Shown here piece after piece: positions 29,379-37,390 of a stretch of 60,530 nt of DNA. Numbering within the stretch: position 1 is the first letter of the stretch; every line of letters begins with the position of its first letter. The notes under the pieces were generated by a model. That model saw only the letters and a list, made by a program, of their open reading frames with translations, searched no databases and was not told the DNA's origin. The DNA comes from Candidatus Accumulibacter conexus (lineage in GTDB: Bacteria; Pseudomonadota; Gammaproteobacteria; Burkholderiales; Rhodocyclaceae), in contig JAGFNJ010000032.1 in assembly GCA_017592775.1 (NCBI GenBank), forward strand, positions 1 to 60,530. Reading direction: 5' to 3'. The position numbers and the translations under genes are program-made.

Positions 29379-30815
29379 TCAGGCGGCCGGCAGGCGATCG
29401 TCGAGCCAGCGGTGCAGGGCAGATCCGACTGGCCAGTTGCGCAACAGGCGCGCGCGGTCACGCCTCCAGGCACGGGAATGCGCCGCAGCCGATCGGTGCT
29501 GGACGACATCATCCAGATCGATGAGCCAGACCTGGCCGGCGTGCCAGAGCAGATTCATCGCCTTGAGGTCGCCATGCGTGATCCGCTGCCGATGCATCGC
29601 CGCAAACAGCTGGAGAATCGCACGCGCTTCGGCAGCCGGCGGTTCACGATCGGCAGCCAGATGCGACCACAGGTTCGCTCCCGGGCAGTACTCGCTGACC
29701 AGCCAAGCACGTCGACGCAGCGGCCCCAGGCGCTCCTCGATCAGCGCCAGTGGTGTCGGCGTCGCGATGCCGAAGAACTGCAGCCGGTGCGCTGCACGCC
29801 AGGAATGCCACGCGCGACTGGGACGCAACGCGCGTCGCAGCGCGTGGCCGACCCCCTTGATATTGTAGCGCTTGACCAGCAGCGGGCGGTCATCGACGAG
29901 GACCCGCGCAACCGTACTCGTGCCGCCGTCCTTGAGGATCCGTCCTGCCCCGATGGCTTCATCCGGAGACGCGATGACGGCTGCCAGCGAGCCAGCCTGC
30001 GCGCGCGCGACCGCGGTGAAACGAGCGGCAGTCTGGGTGACGGCGAACAGGCTGCAGTCGCGCACCGTCTTCGCCAGAAGGTCGCGCAAGCGCCACCGCC
30101 GGACCCTGGCTATCTGCTCGCGCAGGACTGACACGGACGGCAGGTCCATGCCAGCCCCGGCAGCATGGGCGGGCAGCAGCAGCGGCAACTCGTCGTCCCA
30201 TGCCGCAGGCAATTGCGCCAGCAGAACGGCCAGATTGGCAGTGACCTCGGGCAGCGCCAACGGCTGCCCCGGCCGATCAACCCGCAGCGCATCACCATCG
30301 ATGACGAAGATGCGCCCGGCATGGCGCAGGAAATTGCCGAAATGCAGGTCTTCGTGTACCAACCCTGCAGCGTGCAGGCAACCCAGGGTGTGCAGCAGTG
30401 GCAACAGGAGGGCGACGGCCCGCGCGTCGCCGGCCGGCCGGTCGCGCAACGCCTCCCAAGCCTGCGCGAAACTCTCGACCGGATCGAGAAAGTCCGTCAG
30501 CAGGGCATGGCCACCACCGGCAATCGGCACCGCCGCCCGCACCGCCGGCGTCGGGATGCCAGCTCGACGCAGCGCCGCCAGACCGGCCTGTTCGCGCTGC
30601 CAACGCCACTCAGCACGTTGCCCGATGAAGAGCTTGGCGAGCACGCGACCACCATCCACCTCCGCCTCGCCGACGAGACGCTTGCCAGGCAACACGCGCA
30701 GCAGACGACGCACGAGCAGCGCGCGACCGTCGGCCAGGACAACGCGAAAGGGCATCGGCACCGCCCGTCCTGCATCGCGGAGCGTGCGGGCGTCGGCCAG
30801 GGCAACTGCGGTCAT
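29379..30815 (-). CDS. Double LPS-kinase-like protein (two kinase domains in one chain)
   Basis: 478 residues with two successive WaaP/Kdo-kinase-like lobes. Domain 1 (about 20-230): Lys in RVLAKLFIG (61), HEDLHFGN (154-161), FVIDGD (DFG-like, Asp173). Domain 2 (about 295-475): Lys in LLVKRYN (315), HGDLKAMN (414-421), WLIDLDD (Asp433). Both keep the HxD...N and ID(G/L)D residues, so either could be active. It is the last gene of the lpxL-waaG-waaP-kinase operon, 22 bp after the preceding kinase, with GGAGG just before ATG 30815. A role in phosphorylating LPS core sugars is inferred from fold and context. A two-domain fusion is not the usual architecture of WaaP-type enzymes, which have a single domain of about 240-270 residues. 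Confidence 0.82.
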   Translation of the reverse strand: MTAVALADARTLRDAGRAVPMPFRVVLADGRALLVRRLLRVLPGKRLVGEAEVDGGRVLAKLFIGQRAEWRWQREQAGLAALRRAGIPTPAVRAAVPIAGGGHALLTDFLDPVESFAQAWEALRDRPAGDARAVALLLPLLHTLGCLHAAGLVHEDLHFGNFLRHAGRIFVIDGDALRVDRPGQPLALPEVTANLAVLLAQLPAAWDDELPLLLPAHAAGAGMDLPSVSVLREQIARVRRWRLRDLLAKTVRDCSLFAVTQTAARFTAVARAQAGSLAAVIASPDEAIGAGRILKDGGTSTVARVLVDDRPLLVKRYNIKGVGHALRRALRPSRAWHSWRAAHRLQFFGIATPTPLALIEERLGPLRRRAWLVSEYCPGANLWSHLAADREPPAAEARAILQLFAAMHRQRITHGDLKAMNLLWHAGQVWLIDLDDVVQHRSAAAHSRAWRRDRARLLRNWPVGSALHRWLDDRLPAA

Positions 30816-30837
30816 CGTCCTCCGCGCGCCCGAAAGA

Positions 30838-31611
30838 CTAATCCCGACCAGCGAAGAAACCGACGATCCGCCGGATCCGCTGTCGGTCGGTCGCCGTCAA
30901 TCGCTGCTGCTGTGCATAGTCGAGATAGAACCGCAGCCGCTGGCTGCGCGACAGCTGCGTCTTCGCCAGTTTGTCGAGACACGCAAGGTCCTTGATGATT
31001 CGGTAGCCAAGCACCGCACCGCGGTAGAAACCGCCGCTCGGGCAATCGATCAGGTAAACCGTCGGCACGGCAGCACCGTCCACCAGAAGATTGCGCCACT
31101 TGAGATCATTGTGCGCAAAGCCTGCATCGTGCAGCGTCCGCGTGATGGTCGCCACCTGGCGCAGGACCTGCGCCAGCCATTGCCGGTCGCGCAGTCGTGG
31201 ATCGCCGGCATGGGCCATCTCTGCCAAGTTCAGCGTGTCGCGGATTTCCTCGGTGATCAGCGCACCACGGGTGAACCGGCCCAGGCGGCGCTCCAGGCCA
31301 TAGGCGACGAGGGTTGCCGTCGGGATTCCCCAGGTCCGGAACGTCTGCAGATTCTGCCACTCGGCGCGCACCCGCTGCAGGCCAAACCAGCGACGCAGGC
31401 CGAACCAGCGGCGGATGGCGCTCTTGCCCTTGCCGCTGCCGGTGTAGCGCTTGACATAGTAGCGCCGGCCATCGACGCTGACGCGCAGGACACGACTGAT
31501 CAAATCGTGGGTGATGGGTTCGCCTTCCAGCGAGAACACCTGCTCGAGGCCAGCGAACAGGGTAGCTGCCGGACCGTGCGCGAAATCGGGATTGAGAAAC
31601 CAGTAGTTCAT
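30838..31611 (-). CDS. LPS core kinase-like protein (WaaP/Kdo kinase family)
   Basis: 257 residues with a single kinase-fold domain: N-lobe Lys in YYVKRYTGSGKGKSAIRR (about 54), catalytic loop HNDLKWRN (167-174) and YLIDCPSGG (DFG-equivalent Asp189). Predicted to phosphorylate an LPS inner-core sugar; the exact position is unknown. The ATG overlaps the preceding waaP-like stop as ATGA, showing tight coupling. The N-terminal 40 residues lack recognised motifs. Confidence 0.85.
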   Translation of the reverse strand: MNYWFLNPDFAHGPAATLFAGLEQVFSLEGEPITHDLISRVLRVSVDGRRYYVKRYTGSGKGKSAIRRWFGLRRWFGLQRVRAEWQNLQTFRTWGIPTATLVAYGLERRLGRFTRGALITEEIRDTLNLAEMAHAGDPRLRDRQWLAQVLRQVATITRTLHDAGFAHNDLKWRNLLVDGAAVPTVYLIDCPSGGFYRGAVLGYRIIKDLACLDKLAKTQLSRSQRLRFYLDYAQQQRLTATDRQRIRRIVGFFAGRD

Positions 31612-32432
31612 GTCATCTCGCCACGGGCAAGCTTGCGTTCGTAACGCGCCTGCAGCCGCTGCGCCGTGCGCTGCAGGCTGTCGAGCAGGGAGGGTTCCTG
31701 GCGCAGGACCAGGCGCAACGGCCGGGCGAAGTAGGCCCTGACGAAACGCAGCAGATCATTCCGCGTCAAGCCGATGCCGAGTGCCGAAAAATGGAGGGCG
31801 GCCAGATCCTTGTCACGCCAACGCCGTGGCGTCACCGCACGTACCTGTGCCCGATGCAGATCGATCAGTGACAGCCGCAGCAGTTCTGGCGTCGGCGGCG
31901 GATCCAGGTGGACGAGGAAGTGGCAGATATAGAAGTCGCGATGGTTGACACCGGCACCATGCATTCCCCGCGCCAGTTCGGCGACACGGCGGATCAACGC
32001 CCGTTTCAGCCCAAGCTCGGGCGGCCGCGTCACCCAGTCGGCACAGTAGTCCTCCAGGCTGGCGGTCGGCGCCAGTTCCTCGGTCACGATGAACGACGAC
32101 TGCCGCGCCGGATTCCTGCCTCGGCAGCCGCAGGCGACCACGCGCATGGTATCGACACCGCAGATGTTGAGGCGCTGCACTGCCTGCCACTCGCTCTGCG
32201 CGCCAAGCACCGGCAGGCGACAGCGAAGGAGATTCTTGGCGATCTCGGCCCAGCCGACGCCGCGATGAATCTTGACGAAATAGCCACGGCCGGCGACCTC
32301 CGTGCGCAAGGTGCGGCGTGCCTCGAGCTGGCGAAAGACCTCGCCCTGCAACGCCTCGACGGCGACGAACGGGTCCTGCCCGAACCACAGCGAACGGAAG
32401 GGTTCGTCGAGGTAGAGGAGACGCGCGCTCAT
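31608..32432 (-). CDS. waaP: LPS core heptose(I) kinase RfaP/WaaP
   Basis: 274 residues. It has the family-specific catalytic loop NHRDFYICHFLV (His164, Asp166), the DFG-equivalent LIDLHRAQVR and an N-lobe Lys in YFVKIHRGVGWAEI, all characteristic of RfaP, which phosphorylates heptose I of the inner core. The ATG overlaps the waaG stop by 4 bp. Order waaG-waaP is the same as in many gammaproteobacteria. Confidence 0.92.
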   Translation of the reverse strand: MSARLLYLDEPFRSLWFGQDPFVAVEALQGEVFRQLEARRTLRTEVAGRGYFVKIHRGVGWAEIAKNLLRCRLPVLGAQSEWQAVQRLNICGVDTMRVVACGCRGRNPARQSSFIVTEELAPTASLEDYCADWVTRPPELGLKRALIRRVAELARGMHGAGVNHRDFYICHFLVHLDPPPTPELLRLSLIDLHRAQVRAVTPRRWRDKDLAALHFSALGIGLTRNDLLRFVRAYFARPLRLVLRQEPSLLDSLQRTAQRLQARYERKLARGEMT

Positions 32433-33541
32433 TTCAGGATGACGTCGGCTGCGCGCTCGGCGTTGGCATAGATGTCGGCGACCTCGGCGAAGGCGAGGCC
32501 ATTGGCCTGCCAGCGGCGGCGCGCGGGCTCATCTGTGAGCATCCGGAGCAGGGTCTGGTCGAGGGAGGACTGCACGAAGGGCTCATCAATGACCACGCCG
32601 GCATCGGCCTCGACGATGTAATGCGCGTAGCCACAGACGGCGGTGGCAAGTACCGGCAATCCGGCAACCAGCGCCTCGAGCAGCACGGTGCCGGTGTTCT
32701 CGTTGTAGGCGGGATGCAGCAAGAGGTCGGCGCCGAGCAGGACGCGCGGAATGTCGCTGCGTCCCGGCAGGATGCGAACGCGTTCGGTGACGCCGAGCAG
32801 GCGTGCCTGGCCCTGGAAGAAGCGTGGGTCATCATCGCCGATGGCCAGCAGCAGACAGCGTGTGCGAAGCTCCGGCGGCAGCGCAGCCAGTGCCTTCAGA
32901 CTGCGGTCGAGACCCTTGGTCCGGAACCCCGAGCCCAGCTGCAGGAGCAGGAACTGGTCGCCACGCAACGCGAACTCGCGGCGCAGCGCCAACCGCACTT
33001 CCGACGCGTCCGGCGGCGCCCGCCGGTCCGGCGAGATGCCGGGCGGCAACAGGTGGAATCGCTCGGCAGCGGTACCATAACAGGTCTGGAAGAGACGCTG
33101 CTGCACCGGTGACAGAATCAGGATTTCCACCCCCGCATGCGGATCGAAGACCGCCCGCTCGTAAGCCGCGAAATGCCGGTAGCGTCCCGACAGGCGATAG
33201 AGCGGACCACGCTGGGTGCGGGCCTTCGCCTCGAAGCACGAGTCGGCAGCGAAATAGACGTCCAGTCCCGGCATCTTGTTGAAGCCGACGACACGTTCCG
33301 CGGGATGTGCCGCCAGATGGCTGTCCACCCAGTCGCTGAAGCGCTCGTAGCGGCGCCGGTTGGTCAACCCGCGAACCGGCACCAGGACGAGTTCGAAGCC
33401 GGCAGGAAGATCCCCGCGCCATTCCAGGGCATACACCCGGATCGCATGGCCGCGCGCCTGGCAGGCCAGCGCCACGCGGAGAAAATCGCGCTGCAGGCCA
33501 CCAAACGGAAAGTACTTGTAGAGACAGAAGGCGATCTGCAT
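32429..33541 (-). CDS. waaG: LPS core glycosyltransferase WaaG (GT4)
   Basis: 370 residues, GT-B fold. It opens MQIAFCLYKYFPFGGLQRDF, close to enterobacterial WaaG, and carries the GT4 nucleotide-sugar motif PAYNENTGTVLLEALVAG (ENxGxxxxEA). Predicted to add the first outer-core hexose to heptose II. The ATG at 33541 is the conserved start; the frame remains open 252 bp upstream in Arg/Ser-rich non-coding sequence. It lies 52 bp after lpxL. Confidence 0.92.
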   Translation of the reverse strand: MQIAFCLYKYFPFGGLQRDFLRVALACQARGHAIRVYALEWRGDLPAGFELVLVPVRGLTNRRRYERFSDWVDSHLAAHPAERVVGFNKMPGLDVYFAADSCFEAKARTQRGPLYRLSGRYRHFAAYERAVFDPHAGVEILILSPVQQRLFQTCYGTAAERFHLLPPGISPDRRAPPDASEVRLALRREFALRGDQFLLLQLGSGFRTKGLDRSLKALAALPPELRTRCLLLAIGDDDPRFFQGQARLLGVTERVRILPGRSDIPRVLLGADLLLHPAYNENTGTVLLEALVAGLPVLATAVCGYAHYIVEADAGVVIDEPFVQSSLDQTLLRMLTDEPARRRWQANGLAFAEVADIYANAERAADVILK

Positions 33542-33593
33542 CAGGAACCATCGCTGCCGACATCGAGGGATGAGCAGCAGCGCTGCCAAATCA

Positions 33594-34463
33594 TCACGGC
33601 GCCTGCTCGCATTCGGGAAGCGGCAGGGCTTGGCTGCGACGACGCCCCTTGTAACGATTGTAGCCCCAGAGGTACTGCCCCGGGCACTGGCGAATGAGCT
33701 GCTCGATCTCGCGATTGATCTGTTGCGCCCGTTCTTCAATCGTGCCCTCGATCGCTTGCGTCGGCGCCTGCAGATGAAAATGATAGCCGGCACCGCCTGG
33801 AAGCCGCTCGGCCCAGACCATGACCACGGTCGCGCCGCTGCCGGCCAGTCGCGCCGCCAGCGTCATCGTGTACGCCGGTTTGCCGAAGAAGTCGAGCCAG
33901 CGCCCGTCGCCAGATTTCGGCACCTGGTCGGGCAGCATGCCGACCGCTTCGCCACGCTTGAGCGCCTTCAGCAGGCTGCGCACTCCCGACAGGTCGGCGG
34001 CGGCCAGATGCAGCTGTGCCCGCGCCCGACCGTCTTCAATCAGCTTCTGCAGCCACTCCCGCTTCGGTGGCCGATAAAGGCACGTGATCGGCGCCTGGGT
34101 GGACAGGTACTGTGCCGTGATCTCGAAGCAGCCCAAGTGCGGTGTCAGGTAGAGAATTCCCCTGCCTCGCCGCGTCGCCGCCTCGACCAGATCCCAGCCG
34201 GAAACCTCGACCACCCTCGCTGCCGTCTCGGCCAACGGCCGCAGCCAGACGCGCGTCAGTTCCAGCCCCGTCTTGCCCGCTTCGCCGATGGCGACCGGTC
34301 GTACCCGCCGCGCTTCTTCCTCGCCGAGCGCGAGCTGCATGTTTTCGTCCATGTGGCGGCGATAGGTCGGCGAGCACAGCCAGACGAGCCAGCCGAGCGC
34401 GGCCCCGAGCGCATGCAGCCAGGAAAGTGGCAGGTGGCCAAGGAGGCGAAACAGGATACGCAC
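33594..34463 (-). CDS. lpxL: Lipid A biosynthesis acyltransferase (LpxL/HtrB family)
   Basis: 289-residue inner-membrane acyltransferase that adds a secondary acyl chain to lipid A. N-terminal membrane segment (LLGHLPLSWLHALGAALGWL), HX4D/E-type motif in LTPHLGCFE, and GMLPDQVPKSGDGRWLDFFG. The start is taken as GTG 34463, with GGAAG five bases upstream and the family-typical N-terminus VRILFRLLGHLPL. An ATG at 34562 would overlap the metK promoter. First gene of the envelope operon, divergent from metK. LpxL and LpxM cannot be firmly distinguished. Confidence 0.9.
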   Translation of the reverse strand: MRILFRLLGHLPLSWLHALGAALGWLVWLCSPTYRRHMDENMQLALGEEEARRVRPVAIGEAGKTGLELTRVWLRPLAETAARVVEVSGWDLVEAATRRGRGILYLTPHLGCFEITAQYLSTQAPITCLYRPPKREWLQKLIEDGRARAQLHLAAADLSGVRSLLKALKRGEAVGMLPDQVPKSGDGRWLDFFGKPAYTMTLAARLAGSGATVVMVWAERLPGGAGYHFHLQAPTQAIEGTIEERAQQINREIEQLIRQCPGQYLWGYNRYKGRRRSQALPLPECEQAP

Positions 34464-34525
34464 GCGGTCTTCCGAAGATGGCAGGGAATGGATGATGCGG
34501 CACAGGCGTGCAGCAGAGCACGCTT

Positions 34526-34555
34526 TTGACTGAGCGCAGCGAGAAAAAGTATAAT
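34526..34555 (+). promoter_or_regulatory. Sigma70 promoter of metK
   Basis: TTGACT (34526-34531), an 18-base spacer and a perfect TATAAT (34550-34555). It would give a leader of about 140 nt before the metK start codon. Confidence 0.75.
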
Positions 34556-34562
34556 TATCCAT

Positions 34563-34704
34563 CCGCCGAGTTAATCAGGACAACTTGCAGGGCGGAACGA
34601 GCCGCACGAGCGGCCAGCAAATACTGCTAAAGCGTCGTCTGCTCGAACCCCGGAGCCGGCCACGCGGTCGTTTCGGGGTATTTCAATTTTGGAGCAGGCG
34701 CAGC
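34563..34704 (+). promoter_or_regulatory. Structured metK leader, unassigned
   Basis: The leader contains several potential stems: CCGCC / GGCGG (34563-34567 with 34591-34595), GCCGC-ACGA-GCGGC (34601-34614), AGCA / TGCT (34616-34628), and CCCCG / CGGGG (34648-34652 with 34674-34678) followed by a U-rich stretch ending at 34690. The last element has a terminator-like look just before the ribosome site. It does not match the SAM-I, SAM-II or SAH consensus as I know them. Control by S-adenosylmethionine or another signal is only a hypothesis. Confidence 0.4.
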
Positions 34705-35874
34705 GTGAGCAAAGACTACCTCTTCACTTCGGAATCGGTTTCCGAAGGCCATCCGGACAAGGTCGCCGACCAGATCTCCGATTCCATCCTCGACGCCATC
34801 CTGGCCGAGGACCCGCCGGCACGGGTTGCCTGCGAGACCCTCGTGTCCACAGGCTTGGTGGTGATCTCGGGCGAGATCACCACCAGGGCGCACATCAACT
34901 ACCGCGAAATCGCCCAGGAGGCGGTCCGTCGCATCGGTTACGACAACTCCGAGATCGGCTTCGATTACAAGAGCTGTGCCATCCTGACAGCGATCAACCG
35001 CCAGTCGCCTGACATCGCCCAGGGCGTCAACGAGGGACAGGGCCTGGATCTCGACCAGGGTGCCGGCGACCAGGGTCTGATGTTCGGTTACGCCTGCGAC
35101 GAAACGGCTTCACTGATGCCGCTGCCGATCCACTACGCGCACCGGATCATGCAGCGCCAGGCCGAGGTGCGCCGCGATGGCCGGCTGCCATGGCTGCGCC
35201 CGGACGCCAAGAGCCAGCTCAGCGTCCGCTACGTCGATGGCAGACCCGTCTCGATCGACACCATCGTCGTGTCGACACAGCACGACCCCGGGGTTTCGCA
35301 CGCGCAGATTTCGGAAGCGGTGATCGAGGAGGTGATCAAGCCGGTGGTTCCCAAGGAACTGCTGACCGGCAACACCCGCTACCTGGTGAACCCGACCGGG
35401 CGCTTCGTCGTCGGCGGGCCGCACGGTGACTGCGGCCTGACCGGCCGCAAGATCATCGTTGACACCTACGGCGGTGCTGCCCGACACGGGGGCGGAGCCT
35501 TCTCCGGCAAGGATCCGTCGAAGGTGGACCGATCGGCCGCCTACGCTGCGCGCCACGTCGCCAAGAACGTCGTCGCCGCCGGGCTGGCGTCGCGCTGCGA
35601 GGTCCAGGTCGCCTATGCCATCGGCGTGGCACGGCCAGTGTCACTGATGGTCAATACCTTTGGCACCGGCAAGGTGAGTGACGAGCTGATCGTCGACCTG
35701 ATCGGCAAGCATTTCGATCTGCGTCCGAAGGGCATCATCCAGTCGCTCGACCTGCTGCGCCCCATCTATCGCAAGACGGCGGCCTACGGGCACTTCGGCC
35801 GTGATGAGCCCGAGTTCACCTGGGAAGCGACGGACAAGGCTGCTGCCCTGCGCGCAGCAGCCGGTCTCGCGTAG
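34705..35874 (+). CDS. metK: S-adenosylmethionine synthetase
   Basis: 389 residues: methionine + ATP to SAM. Motifs are [18 protein letters not shown], the ATP loop [10 protein letters not shown], and [16 protein letters not shown] for metal/phosphate binding. Length is standard. The start is GTG 34705 (family N-terminus [18 protein letters not shown] follows); the frame is open back to 34585, but that stretch is the leader. A strong terminator follows, so it is monocistronic. Confidence 0.97.
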   Translation: MSKDYLFTSESVSEGHPDKVADQISDSILDAILAEDPPARVACETLVSTGLVVISGEITTRAHINYREIAQEAVRRIGYDNSEIGFDYKSCAILTAINRQSPDIAQGVNEGQGLDLDQGAGDQGLMFGYACDETASLMPLPIHYAHRIMQRQAEVRRDGRLPWLRPDAKSQLSVRYVDGRPVSIDTIVVSTQHDPGVSHAQISEAVIEEVIKPVVPKELLTGNTRYLVNPTGRFVVGGPHGDCGLTGRKIIVDTYGGAARHGGGAFSGKDPSKVDRSAAYAARHVAKNVVAAGLASRCEVQVAYAIGVARPVSLMVNTFGTGKVSDELIVDLIGKHFDLRPKGIIQSLDLLRPIYRKTAAYGHFGRDEPEFTWEATDKAAALRAAAGLA

Positions 35875-35895
35875 ACAGCAGCGACTTGCAGCGAC

Positions 35896-35922
35896 AAAAG
35901 GGGCCGGACGGCCCCTTTTTTT
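35896..35922 (+). terminator. Rho-independent terminator after metK
   Basis: Stem AAAAGGGGCC / GGCCCCTTTT with a 4-base loop and a seven-T tract, 21 bp after the metK stop. Confidence 0.93.
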
Positions 35923-35992
35923 GCCGCTCGGCGCATCGCAGTGTAGACTGGTCTCTGTACGGAAGGTGGCGCGGCCGCAAGGGGGAATCGCG

Positions 35993-37222
35993 ATGCTCAA
36001 GAAGATCGGCGTCCAGCAACTCAGGGTCGGCATGTACCTCAAGGAGTTCTGCGGCTCGTGGATGGAGCACCCGTTCTGGCGCTCGTCCTTCGTCATCACC
36101 GACCCGAAGGATATCGAAGCCATCCGCACCAGCAGCATCCGCGAGGTCTGGATTGACTCGACGAAGGGCCTCGATGTCACGGCGGACGAACCGGTTTGCT
36201 CGGTGGCCGAACACGAGGCACAGGTGGACGCCGAGCTGGCAAGCGCTGCACAGGAGGAGCGCCAGCTCGAGAGCGTCTCGACGGCGACCGAGTTCGCCCG
36301 TGCGGCGAAGATCGTCGCCAGATCCCGACAGGCCGTCACCTCGATGTTCGAGGAGGCACGCATGGGCCGGGCGGTCGATGCGACGAGTGCCCAACGCATG
36401 GTCGAGGAGATCTCGGACTCAGTGAGCCGCAACCCGGGAGCGCTGATCAGCCTGGCCCGCCTGAAGACGGCTGACGACTACACCTACATGCATTCGGTGG
36501 CCGTCTGCGCCCTGATGGTCGCCCTGGCCCGGGAACTGGGCATGGATGAGGCGCAGACACGTGCCGCCGGCACTGCCGGGCTGCTGCATGACCTCGGCAA
36601 GGCGGTCATGCCGCTGGACGTGCTCAACAAGCCCGGCAAACTGACCGATGCCGAGTTTGCCATCATCAGGTCACATCCCGAAGAAGGCCACCGGTTGCTG
36701 CTGCAGGCGAAGAGTGCCGACGCGGTGGCGCTCGACGTCGTCCTGCACCATCACGAGAAGGTCGACGGATCGGGCTACCCGAAACGACTGCGCGGCGACG
36801 GGATCAGCATCTTCGCCAAGATGGGTGCGGTCTGCGACGTATACGACGCGATCACTTCGAATCGGCCCTACAAGGCGGGTTGGGATCCCGCGGAATCGGT
36901 GCGCAAGATGGCTGAGTGGAGTCAGGGGCACTTCGACCCGCGCGTCTTCCAGGCCTTCGTCAAGAGCATCGGCATCTACCCGATCGGCTCGCTGGTCCTC
37001 CTCAGCTCGGGTCGCCTGGGGGTCGTCACCGAGCAGGGCCGGAAGTCGCTGCTGACACCTCAGGTCAAGGTTTTTTTCTCGACGCGCAGCAATGCACGCA
37101 TCCGTCCCGAGATCATCGACCTCGGCAGCGCTGGTTGTCCGCACAAGATCGTCGGTCGTGAGGATCCGGAGAAATGGAAGTTCCCCGACCTCAACGAGAT
37201 GTGGTGCACAGCCCCGTCATGA
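35993..37222 (+). CDS. HD-GYP domain c-di-GMP phosphodiesterase
   Basis: 409 residues with a DUF3391-like N-terminal region (about 1-130) and an HD-GYP domain (about 150-340). Metal ligands and signature are complete: LLHDLGK (HD 199-200), SHPEEGHRLL, HHHEKVDGSGYPKRLRGDGI (HHExxDGxGYP) and VYDAITSNRPYK. Predicted to hydrolyse c-di-GMP to GMP in the cytoplasm. ATG 35993 has a GGGGGAA site. It follows the metK terminator and ends convergent to the 46-residue peptide gene. It is the second c-di-GMP protein in the window. Confidence 0.92.
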   Translation: MLKKIGVQQLRVGMYLKEFCGSWMEHPFWRSSFVITDPKDIEAIRTSSIREVWIDSTKGLDVTADEPVCSVAEHEAQVDAELASAAQEERQLESVSTATEFARAAKIVARSRQAVTSMFEEARMGRAVDATSAQRMVEEISDSVSRNPGALISLARLKTADDYTYMHSVAVCALMVALARELGMDEAQTRAAGTAGLLHDLGKAVMPLDVLNKPGKLTDAEFAIIRSHPEEGHRLLLQAKSADAVALDVVLHHHEKVDGSGYPKRLRGDGISIFAKMGAVCDVYDAITSNRPYKAGWDPAESVRKMAEWSQGHFDPRVFQAFVKSIGIYPIGSLVLLSSGRLGVVTEQGRKSLLTPQVKVFFSTRSNARIRPEIIDLGSAGCPHKIVGREDPEKWKFPDLNEMWCTAPS

Positions 37223-37248
37223 CGTCCGGCCGGCGGCGCGCCGCGGGC

Positions 37249-37389
37249 TTACTTGTGGTAGCCGCGACCAGCCGCCATGCGGGCAGTCTGCGTGGAACTC
37301 TCGTGTCCGAACAGGCTCCACCCCTGATACTGAGCGTTGCTGAACAGGGCGAGCGCGAGCAATCCGGCGAGCCAGTTGGCCTTGATCAT
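37249..37389 (-). CDS. 46-residue membrane or secreted peptide of the DUF4178 operon
   Basis: A small protein with a hydrophobic N-terminus (MIKANWLAGLLALALFSNAQ) and a polar tail ending in GRGYHK. Its ATG lies directly after the DUF4178 stop (1-bp gap), so it would be translated from the same message. Peptides of similar size follow DUF4178 genes in other proteobacteria as I recall; function unknown. Too short for confident homology, but position and helix argue for reality. Confidence 0.6.
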   Translation of the reverse strand: MIKANWLAGLLALALFSNAQYQGWSLFGHESSTQTARMAAGRGYHK

Positions 37390-37390
37390 T

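Noticed and set aside
34563-34704. SAH or SAM riboswitch in the metK leader
   Set aside because: The leader has stems, but the conserved core bases of the SAM-I, SAM-II and SAH classes that I can recall are absent; reported only as an unassigned leader.
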